A stretch of DNA of 5,843 bases from an uncultured Intestinimonas sp. (GTDB lineage Bacteria > Bacillota_A > Clostridia > Oscillospirales > Oscillospiraceae). The DNA lies in contig CAUBHZ010000131.1 of the NCBI GenBank assembly GCA_958435885.1, positions 1 to 5,843 of the forward strand, read 5' to 3'. The notes beneath the pieces were generated by a model. That model did not search any database and had not been told where the DNA came from. It saw nothing but the letters and a program-made list of their open reading frames with translations. The translations under genes were made by a program, and so were the position numbers. Of this stretch, positions 1 to 5,843 are shown one piece after another (the first letter of the stretch is position 1; each line of letters opens with the position of its first letter).

Positions 1-1450
<1,450 letters not shown>

Positions 1451-1500
1451 GGGACAAAGAGAGTCCCCGCCTGGCGCGGGTACAGGAAAGGCGTGAGGAC

Positions 1501-2052
1501 ATGTATACCACAGAGGTGCGGGTGAAGGCCCTGCCGGTGAAGGAATGGCTTGACAGGTATTGTTTTCCGGACCTGTTCCGGGACGCCTGCCTCCACTGTC
1601 CGGACCACAACATGAACTGGTCCTGTCCGCCGGGGGTGCCGGCGGCGGCGGAGCTTCTGGGGGGCTACCGCACGGTCTATCTCATCGGGATCAAGGTGAT
1701 CTACGACGCCGAGCAGCGGGCCAGGGCCTTGGCCTCGGCCCAGGCGGCCGACGAGGTCAGAAGTGCCAGCTACGGGGTGGTGAAGAAGGCCCTGCTGGAG
1801 GTCCTGCTCCAGATGGAGCAGGCGGTGCCCGGCTCCTATACGGTGGCGGCGGGGCGCTGCGAGCAGTGTGAGAAGTGCAGCCGGATCATCGGGCGGATCT
1901 GCCGGCGCCCGGAGCGGCTGCGGTACTCCTTCTCCGCCTTTGGCTTCGACCTCACCGGACTGGCCCGGGACCAGCTGGACCTGGAGCTGCTGTGGGCCAA
2001 GGAGGGCCTGCCGGAGTACAATGTGGCGGTGGCCGCGTTCCTGACGAGGTGA
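1501..2052 (+). CDS. DUF2284 cysteine-rich putative metal-binding protein
   Basis: This 183-residue soluble protein has the layout of the DUF2284 family, annotated as predicted metal-binding proteins of unknown function. An N-terminal cluster holds C21, C30, C33 and C42 within CLHCPDHNMNWSCPPG. A C-terminal cluster holds C120, C123, C126 and C134 within CEQCEKCSRIIGRICRRPE, followed by the typical RYSFSAFGFDL stretch. Eight cysteines in two CxxC-type groups suggest bound metal, perhaps Fe-S or zinc; which one cannot be told from sequence. The middle (about 55-115) is helical and lacks cysteine. There is no signal peptide or membrane segment. The ATG follows AGGAAAGG (1484-1491), and this is the first gene of a promoter-driven operon. 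Its stop overlaps the ribosome binding site of the next gene, suggesting coupled translation. Confidence 0.85.
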   Translation: MYTTEVRVKALPVKEWLDRYCFPDLFRDACLHCPDHNMNWSCPPGVPAAAELLGGYRTVYLIGIKVIYDAEQRARALASAQAADEVRSASYGVVKKALLEVLLQMEQAVPGSYTVAAGRCEQCEKCSRIIGRICRRPERLRYSFSAFGFDLTGLARDQLDLELLWAKEGLPEYNVAVAAFLTR

Positions 2053-2056
2053 GACC

Positions 2057-2680
2057 ATGGGTACCGAGCTGGAGCAGAAATATGTAGTGGATTCCACGCG
2101 GCCCTGGGCGGTCCAGACCCGGCTGCTGGCCCAGCTGAGCCGGGCGGGCTATCAGGTGTCCTTTCTGGAGGAAAAGCCCCAGCGGGACACCTATTTCGAC
2201 ACCCCCGGGGAGACCATCCTCAAAGGGGGCGGCTCTCTGCGCCTGCGGGAGAAGGGGGAGAAGCGCCTTCTCTCGGTGAAGTCCATGCTCCGAAGCCGGG
2301 AGGGCACCTTTCTCCGCCGGGAGGACGAGTTGGTCCTGGACAAGGAGAACGACCCCGTGGCCTTTCTGAGCGAACACCTGCCGGAGGTGGAGGTGGAGGG
2401 GCTGCGCCCCACGGCGGTGGTGGTCAACCGCCGCCGGACCTACCAGGTGTCCCAGACGGCGGGGGGACGGTTCGAGCTGGCCTTTGACGATGTGACCTAT
2501 CAGAATCCGATCACCGGTCGGGCGTACCGGGAGCGGCAGGTGGAGATCGAGGCGCTGGATGGCACCGGGTCTGATCTGACCCGGGTGGTGTCCGCCCTGC
2601 GCCTTCCCGAGCTGCGCCCGGCGTCCGAGTCCAAATACCAGCGGGCCGTGCGGCTCACCGCCGCAGAGAAGGCCCGGTGA
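2057..2680 (+). CDS. CYTH domain protein (triphosphate tunnel metalloenzyme family)
   Basis: This 207-residue protein spans one CYTH domain with no CHAD or other partner domain. The diagnostic ExExK motif is E4-L-E6-Q-K8. Further family motifs are RDTYFDTP (43-50), SLRLREKG (60-67) with R62 and R64, SVK ending at K75, the FELAFDDV strand (139-146) with D144-D145, and the acidic E163-I-E165. SKYQRAV near the C-terminus supplies the late lysine/arginine pair. These charged residues line a tunnel binding triphosphate and divalent metal. Family members include inorganic triphosphatases, thiamine triphosphatases and class IV adenylate cyclases; the sequence does not say which, though triphosphatase is the commonest bacterial activity. 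The ATG is 4 nt after the upstream stop, with GAGG (2046-2049) inside the end of the DUF2284 gene. Confidence 0.88.
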   Translation: MGTELEQKYVVDSTRPWAVQTRLLAQLSRAGYQVSFLEEKPQRDTYFDTPGETILKGGGSLRLREKGEKRLLSVKSMLRSREGTFLRREDELVLDKENDPVAFLSEHLPEVEVEGLRPTAVVVNRRRTYQVSQTAGGRFELAFDDVTYQNPITGRAYRERQVEIEALDGTGSDLTRVVSALRLPELRPASESKYQRAVRLTAAEKAR

Positions 2681-2701
2681 CGGCAGGGAGGAGGAGAAGC
2701 C

Positions 2702-2923
2702 ATGGGGAAAAAACTGCTGCGGCTGCTGACCCTGTTGGTGACGGGGGCGGCGGCCATCGTCTGGACGGTCAACTGTGTGATCCTTGCAGTATATACCCGC
2801 CACAACCCGCCGCCGGAGTTTCTGCTGCCCATGAACATCATCTGTGCCGTCCTGTTCTGGATCGCCTTTCTGGTCCGGCTCTACGGCCTTGTCAGGCGCA
2901 GGGAAACGAAATCCCAGGAATAA
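2702..2923 (+). CDS. Small two-helix membrane protein, function unknown
   Basis: I do not recognise this 73-residue protein. It has a basic start (MGKKLLR), a first hydrophobic segment at about residues 6-31, a short polar loop with TRHNPPPE, a second hydrophobic segment at about 40-63, and a basic tail (VRRRETK). The positive charges at both ends predict N- and C-termini in the cytoplasm with the loop outside. There is no signal-peptidase site or lipobox. It is real rather than a chance frame: a strong GGGAGGAGG (2686-2694) lies 7 nt before the ATG, it starts 21 nt after the CYTH gene on the same strand, and its stop runs straight into the operon terminator. A partner role with the CYTH or DUF2284 protein is only inferred from position. 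Confidence 0.8.
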   Translation: MGKKLLRLLTLLVTGAAAIVWTVNCVILAVYTRHNPPPEFLLPMNIICAVLFWIAFLVRLYGLVRRRETKSQE

Positions 2924-2960
2924 AAAAGGTCCCGGCTCCGTAGGGAGCCGGGACCTTTTT
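2923..2960. terminator. Bidirectional intrinsic terminator between convergent operons
   Basis: A perfect 12-bp GC-rich stem is formed by GGTCCCGGCTCC (2928-2939) and GGAGCCGGGACC (2944-2955) around a GTAG tetraloop. It is flanked by an A tract (2922-2927) and five T residues (2956-2960). The A/T flanks can extend the stem to 17 bp and give a U tract in either direction. It should end the plus-strand operon, whose last stop it overlaps, and the minus-strand acetyltransferase operon, whose stop is 7 nt away. Confidence 0.93.
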
Positions 2961-2966
2961 GTGCCT

Positions 2967-3431
2967 TTACAGGTCCTTGACCATGATGTTCTCATGGATG
3001 CCGGGGAGGATGCAGTCGGGCACATAGCCCACCTTTTTGAACCCCAGGAACTGATAGAGGTTCTTGGCCCGGGGGTTGAAGTGACTCACCAGCAGGGAGC
3101 ACTTCTTGAAGCCCAGGGACCGGGAGACGCCGATGAAGGTCTCCAGCAGCGTGTGGCCCACGCCCATGCCCCGGAAGGACTTCTTTACCCCCAGCAGGGC
3201 CAGGTAGGGGAAGGCGCCGAAGAAGCCGTCGGGCTCCATCCACATGCATCCGGCCACCTCGTCCTGGGAGGTGAGGGCGATCCAAAGCTCGCCCCGGCTG
3301 ATGGCGGTGGAGAGCTGTCTGTCCAGCCGCCCCTCCTGGGAGAAGTAGTGGTCGTAGAGGGCGCTGTCCAGAAAAACCTCATGGCAGGCGCGCAGGCGGC
3401 TCTCGTCCGCCTTGGTGATCCGCACGTTCAT
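2967..3431 (-). CDS. GNAT family N-acetyltransferase
   Basis: This 154-residue single-domain GNAT enzyme transfers an acetyl group from acetyl-CoA to an amine; the substrate is not predictable from sequence. The acetyl-CoA loop is clear: LLGVKKSFRGMGVGHTLLE, with R87, G90 and G92 forming the R-x-x-G-x-G motif A. Motif B near the end is NPRAKNLYQFLGFKKVGY, with N119 and Y126 in the usual places. I chose the ATG at 3431 rather than a GTG at 3446. GGGAGGTG (3437-3444 on the minus strand) lies 7 nt before the ATG, whereas the upstream GTG sits inside that ribosome binding site. The gene begins 15 nt after the Eis-like gene stop with no terminator between, so the two are probably cotranscribed. 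It ends at the shared bidirectional terminator. Confidence 0.92.
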   Translation of the reverse strand: MNVRITKADESRLRACHEVFLDSALYDHYFSQEGRLDRQLSTAISRGELWIALTSQDEVAGCMWMEPDGFFGAFPYLALLGVKKSFRGMGVGHTLLETFIGVSRSLGFKKCSLLVSHFNPRAKNLYQFLGFKKVGYVPDCILPGIHENIMVKDL

Positions 3432-3446
3432 GGACGCACCTCCCAC

Positions 3447-4679
3447 TCAGAAATAAGTATAGTTCTTGGGTTTGACGCTCCAGCCGATGGCCTTCTGGAT
3501 GTCGTCGGCGTAGCTGGGATCGCTGAGCTGCATGCGGTCGTAGGCCAGAAACTCCCTCAGGGGGATGGCGCCCATCACCAGGGAGGAGAGATCGGCGATG
3601 GGGGTGGAGAGGGTGACGTCGGCCTCGCCCTTGTCCACCAGGGCCACCCTGTCCCCCTCCACCTTCAGCAGGAAGGTGCCGTCGTTGTGGGAGAGGAAGG
3701 TGTCCCGGACCTGGAGGGCCAGGGTGAAGGGCCGGGAGACCGGCGACTCGCAGTGGGTCTGAACGGCGAAATACTGCTTCACGTCGAAGATGCGGACCAT
3801 GTAGCCCATGGTCTTGCGGCCGATCTCATGGATGCAGCCGTCGTGGGCACGGTTCTCACCGGTATCGGGGTTCTTGAACATGACGTGGAGGTACTCGTCG
3901 GGGGAGAAGAGGCGCACCCGCTCGATCTGGTCCACCTGGGAGGCGAAGAAGGTCATGAACTGCTTGAGGGTGTCCACGTCCTCCCAGATCATTTCCCGGA
4001 CCATCAGGTCGTGGTACATGTCGGTGTAGTGGTCCACCTCCACGAACTCGAAGGTGAGGTAGCCGGTGATCCGGCCCTCCCGGCGGCAGATGACCACATA
4101 GGGCATGTCGAAGATGCGGTGGGGGTCCATGTAGTGGTGGACGGTGGCGCCGTTGGTCTTCTCGGCCCAGGCGCGGTAGAAGCGCAGGACCTCCTCCTTG
4201 TCGTTGGGGCCGGCGTAGGAGAGGCCGGACTTGTCCCCGAAGGAACGGATCATGCTGGGTTTGGGCTGGTAGAGGATGCTCTCGTTGCAGTACCCGTAGC
4301 CCATCTTCCGGTAGAAGGAGGGCATGAAGGGGTGCAGACAGCCGATGGCTGTACCGAGCTTCTGGTAATACCCCATGAGGACGCGGAGCATGGTCATGGC
4401 CGTATGCTCCTTCTTCCGGAGGAAGTTGGTGGACACATAGGCCGCCGCTCCCATGGGCATCATCACACCTCTGACGTTGAGGGTGAAATCCATCATCAGG
4501 ATGGAACCCACCAGGGTCCCATCGTCGTCAAAACAGCCGAGGTAGCGTCCCTCGTCCGGCTGGTACAGCTCGCTTTCCATGTTCCGAAGGAGAGCATCCG
4601 GCGTCTTGGACGGGAAGGCGCTCACCACGTTGCGGGCGAGCTGATCTCGTTCGGAGGGAAGAACGAACCTGATTTCCAT
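3447..4679 (-). CDS. Eis-like N-acetyltransferase (GNAT plus SCP2-like C-terminal domain)
   Basis: This 410-residue protein matches the length and layout of the Eis family: an N-terminal GNAT domain (about 1-135), a second GNAT-like domain (about 150-285) and a C-terminal SCP2-type fold (about 295-410). Mycobacterial Eis acetylates several amines of aminoglycosides and also protein lysines. Y123 in PSFYRKMGYGY fits the Eis catalytic tyrosine (Y126), and the protein ends in Phe, as in Eis, where the terminal carboxylate acts as base. The acetyl-CoA loop is degenerate: the run after the strand is LRKKEHTAM (87-95) rather than RxxGxG/A. The ATG at 4679 has AAAGGAG (4687-4693 on the minus strand) 7 nt upstream. 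An in-frame GTG at 4796 lacks such a site and was not used. It heads an operon with the small GNAT. Antibiotic acetylation is possible but not shown. Confidence 0.88.
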   Translation of the reverse strand: MEIRFVLPSERDQLARNVVSAFPSKTPDALLRNMESELYQPDEGRYLGCFDDDGTLVGSILMMDFTLNVRGVMMPMGAAAYVSTNFLRKKEHTAMTMLRVLMGYYQKLGTAIGCLHPFMPSFYRKMGYGYCNESILYQPKPSMIRSFGDKSGLSYAGPNDKEEVLRFYRAWAEKTNGATVHHYMDPHRIFDMPYVVICRREGRITGYLTFEFVEVDHYTDMYHDLMVREMIWEDVDTLKQFMTFFASQVDQIERVRLFSPDEYLHVMFKNPDTGENRAHDGCIHEIGRKTMGYMVRIFDVKQYFAVQTHCESPVSRPFTLALQVRDTFLSHNDGTFLLKVEGDRVALVDKGEADVTLSTPIADLSSLVMGAIPLREFLAYDRMQLSDPSYADDIQKAIGWSVKPKNYTYF

Positions 4680-4732
4680 TGACACACTCCTTTGCTGTTG
4701 GGGAAAAGGGGATGAAAACCAGACCCTGCCCG

Positions 4733-4746
4733 CTTGCGCCGGCAAG
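4733..4746 (-). other. Hairpin in the 5' leader of the Eis-like gene
   Basis: CTTGC (4733-4737) and GCAAG (4742-4746) form a perfect 5-bp stem around a four-base loop, about 55 nt upstream of the start codon. A second, weaker dyad further upstream in the same leader pairs 4769-4773 with 4786-4790 (GGAGG/CCTCC). Neither has a U tract, so neither is a terminator. A role in translation or RNA stability is possible but unsupported. Confidence 0.3.
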
Positions 4747-4813
4747 GCCTGCCCTTTCTTGTTTTGCTGGAGGCCGGCTGGACGACCTCCGCGCACCTGC
4801 TTTGACAGCCTAT

Positions 4814-4842
4814 ATTATCGCAGTCTTTTCCTGCAATGTCAA
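4814..4842 (-). promoter_or_regulatory. Sigma-A promoter for the acetyltransferase operon
   Basis: On the minus strand the -35 is a perfect TTGACA (4842-4837), then a 17-nt spacer, then GATAAT (4819-4814), five of six matches to TATAAT. The DNA behind the -35 is A/T-rich (4843-4867), which may act as an UP element. Transcription should start near 4807, leaving a ~128-nt untranslated leader before the Eis-like ATG. Confidence 0.82.
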
Positions 4843-4892
4843 ACCGTTTTTTACACTTATTACAAATTGGGCGGGAAGGCTGGAGAAAAAAC

Positions 4893-4921
4893 TTGACAAA
4901 AAGCCCTCCGTGTCGTACAAT
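4893..4921 (+). promoter_or_regulatory. Sigma-A promoter for the alcohol dehydrogenase gene
   Basis: A perfect TTGACA (4893-4898), a 17-nt spacer and TACAAT (4916-4921) make a near-consensus promoter. An A tract (4886-4891) lies just upstream. Transcription should start near 4928, giving a ~165-nt leader. The back-to-back promoter for the acetyltransferase operon lies about 50 nt away, so one regulator bound between them could affect both. Confidence 0.85.
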
Positions 4922-4931
4922 TCCTATAGCT

Positions 4932-4941
4932 GACAATTGTC
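4932..4941. promoter_or_regulatory. Perfect 10-bp palindrome at the transcription start, candidate operator
   Basis: GACAATTGTC is fully self-complementary. It occupies about +5 to +14 relative to the predicted start, where a bound repressor would block initiation or clearance. It does not match the Rex, CtsR, PerR or LexA consensus as I know them. Its right half also takes part in the first leader hairpin (4938-4961), so the symmetry may be partly a by-product of RNA structure. Confidence 0.4.
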
Positions 4942-5063
4942 CGCGGGGCAGTGGACGGACAGCGAAGTAATGGATGCGAAGCAGCGTCCTGAACGGGGAA
5001 TCGATGTGATTTATCCTGCGTTCAGGGCGCTTTTTGTTTTCGGCGGTGCCGGACCGGGCACCG
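4938..5063 (+). promoter_or_regulatory. Structured attenuator-like leader before the alcohol dehydrogenase
   Basis: The leader folds into successive hairpins. Hairpin 1 pairs TGTCCG (4938-4943) with CGGACA (4956-4961) around 12 nt. Hairpin 2 pairs GGATGC (4972-4977) with GCGTCC (4984-4989) around the six-base loop GAAGCA. The terminator stem uses those same bases, 4984-4995, pairing with 5019-5030, so hairpin 2 and the terminator cannot coexist. A further hairpin after the terminator pairs CGGTGCC (5044-5050) with GGCACCG (5057-5063) around GGACCG. This is the layout of a transcription-attenuation switch. The six-base loop overlapping the terminator recalls ANTAR-regulated leaders (EutV/NasR type), but the loop starts with G rather than the conserved A and no good first ANTAR hairpin is visible. 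I could not match it to a known riboswitch. Confidence 0.6.
4984..5040 (+). terminator. Intrinsic terminator inside the alcohol dehydrogenase leader
   Basis: GCGTCCTGAACG (4984-4995) pairs with CGTTCAGGGCGC (5019-5030) over 12 bp, with one G-U pair. The 23-nt apical region can add AATC/GATT pairing. TTTTTGTTTT (5031-5040) follows immediately. It lies 53 nt before the dehydrogenase start and downstream of that gene's promoter, so it would stop transcription unless an upstream structure captures its left arm. Confidence 0.78.
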
Positions 5064-5092
5064 GCCAACGGGAAAGGAGCGAAGAGCGCATT

Positions 5093-5843
5093 ATGAACTC
5101 CTTCAGCGTGCGTACGAAAATCATGACGGGGGGCGGACTGGAGACCCTGGCCCCCAAGCTGCACCGGGTCTTCATCGTCACTGACGGCTTTATGTCCTCC
5201 AGCGGCAAGGTGAGCTACATCACCGACGTGCTGGACAAGGCGGGGGCGGAGTACCGCATTTTTGACCAGGTGAAGGCCGACCCCGACATCGCCACCGTCA
5301 CCAGGGGTGTGGACACCATCCTGGAGTTCAAGCCCGACGCCGTCATCGCCTTCGGCGGCGGCTCCCCCATCGACGCGGCCAAGGCCATCGTCTTCTTTGC
5401 CGCCAAGGCCTGTGACATGCGGGACTGCCAGTTCATCGCGGTGCCCACCACCAGCGGCACCGGCTCCGAGGTGAGCCGCTTTGCCGTCATCACCGATCCG
5501 GAGAAGGAGGTCAAGTACCCCCTGGTGGAGGACAGCCTCCTGCCCGACGTGGCCATTCTGGACGCCGTGCTCACCGCCAGCGTCCCGCCCACGGTCACCG
5601 CCGACACCGGCATCGACGTCTTCACCCACGCGGTGGAGGCCCTGGTGTCCACCGCCGCCAACGACTTCTCCGACGCGGCGGCTGAAAAGTCCATCAAGCT
5701 GGTGCGCAAGCATCTGCTCACCGCCTACCGGGAGCCGGAGAACATGGAGGCCCGCCAGGGCATGCACAACGCCTCCTGCCTGGCTGGTATCGCCTTCTCC
5801 AACTCCGGCCTGGGCCTCAACCACGGCATGGCCCACGCCCTGG
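5093..5843 (+). CDS. Iron-containing alcohol dehydrogenase, PduQ-like, cut by window edge
   Basis: This group III Fe-dependent dehydrogenase interconverts an aldehyde and a primary alcohol with NAD(P)H in the cytoplasm. The opening MNSFSVRTKI, HNAS...LAG and GLGLNHGMAH are closest to my recollection of PduQ (propionaldehyde to 1-propanol), so I call it PduQ-like; the substrate is unproven. Visible are the nucleotide-binding GGGSPID (88-94), PTTSGTGSEV (118-127) and the iron ligands D175 and H179 in TGIDVFTHAVEA and H244; H248 matches the second histidine of the HxxxH motif. The fourth ligand, expected near 258, lies beyond the window. About 250 of ~375-390 residues are present. D31 in IVTDGFM sits where FucO has an Asp favouring NAD over NADP. 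The ribosome binding site is so-so: AAAGGAG (5073-5079) is 13 nt from the ATG, with a weaker GAAGAG nearer. Expression is probably controlled by the leader terminator. Confidence 0.93.
   Translation, partial: MNSFSVRTKIMTGGGLETLAPKLHRVFIVTDGFMSSSGKVSYITDVLDKAGAEYRIFDQVKADPDIATVTRGVDTILEFKPDAVIAFGGGSPIDAAKAIVFFAAKACDMRDCQFIAVPTTSGTGSEVSRFAVITDPEKEVKYPLVEDSLLPDVAILDAVLTASVPPTVTADTGIDVFTHAVEALVSTAANDFSDAAAEKSIKLVRKHLLTAYREPENMEARQGMHNASCLAGIAFSNSGLGLNHGMAHAL

Noticed and set aside
1952..3025. 357-codon minus-strand frame opposite the CYTH operon
   Set aside because: Antisense to the CYTH and membrane protein genes and through the terminator. Arg/Pro/Gly/Gln-rich with no motifs.
3432..3446. Upstream GTG start (3446) for the small GNAT
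   Set aside because: The GTG lies within the Shine-Dalgarno GGGAGGTG that is ideally spaced for the ATG at 3431, so the shorter protein is the better call.
2844..4682. 612-codon open frame on the plus strand opposite both acetyltransferases
   Set aside because: It crosses the bidirectional terminator and two recognisable minus-strand genes. Its translation is repetitive Gly/His/Val/Glu-rich text without domains, so it is a codon-bias artefact.
4680..4796. Extended start (GTG at 4796) adding 39 residues to the Eis-like protein
   Set aside because: No ribosome binding site precedes it. The extension is unlike the family N-terminus, while MEIRFVLPSE at 4679 has AAAGGAG 7 nt upstream.
4801..4830. 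A plus-strand promoter using TTGACA at 4802-4807
   Set aside because: No acceptable -10 lies 16-18 nt downstream. The A/T-rich bases there serve the minus-strand promoter instead.
4938..5040. A known riboswitch (c-di-GMP, TPP, ZTP, glycine, guanidine) in the dehydrogenase leader
   Set aside because: Short resemblances such as GGATGCGAAGC to GEMM-like text are not backed by the other conserved segments or the expected junctions, so no class is claimed.
4622..5836. 404-codon open frame on the minus strand across the intergenic region and dehydrogenase
   Set aside because: It runs antisense through promoters, the leader and the iron dehydrogenase, and shows no recognisable domain in the dehydrogenase part. 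Its far end merely shares the reading frame of the Eis-like gene region.

Overview
The window looks like a GC-rich Firmicute chromosome, most plausibly a gut Oscillospiraceae-type clostridium (Flavonifractor/Lawsonibacter-like). That is an inference. It rests on strong GGAGG-type ribosome binding sites about 7 nt from the starts, good sigma-A promoters, A/T-flanked intrinsic terminators, heavy G/C at third codon positions, and the gene families present. Both edge genes are cut by the window.

Layout. (1) 1-1344, minus strand: glycerol kinase (glpK), missing its last ~50 residues. (2) 1345-1500: divergent control region with a consensus-like rightward promoter and an inverted repeat beside the glpK ribosome binding site. 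(3) 1501-2923, plus strand: a tight three-gene operon made of a DUF2284 cysteine-rich putative metal-binding protein, a CYTH-domain protein (triphosphate tunnel family) and a 73-residue two-helix membrane protein. (4) 2923-2960: a strong bidirectional terminator between convergent operons. (5) 4679-2967, minus strand: a two-gene acetyltransferase operon, an Eis-like N-acetyltransferase followed 15 nt later by a small GNAT. (6) 4680-5092: a 413-nt divergent intergenic region with one near-consensus promoter facing each way. The rightward transcript has a structured leader in which a hexaloop hairpin and an intrinsic terminator compete for the same bases. (7) 5093-5843, plus strand: an iron-dependent alcohol dehydrogenase most like PduQ (1-propanol dehydrogenase), cut at the right edge.

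How the genes fit together: glycerol kinase and the alcohol dehydrogenase fit fermentative carbon metabolism. The two acetyltransferases probably act on small amines, drugs or protein amines. The DUF2284-CYTH-membrane cassette has no assignable pathway. I see no mobile elements, CRISPR arrays, tRNA or rRNA.

The most interesting element is the attenuator-like leader before the alcohol dehydrogenase. It matches no riboswitch class I can recognise and could be a protein-controlled (ANTAR-like) or unassigned ligand-controlled switch. I found no clear evidence of a wholly new multi-gene system.
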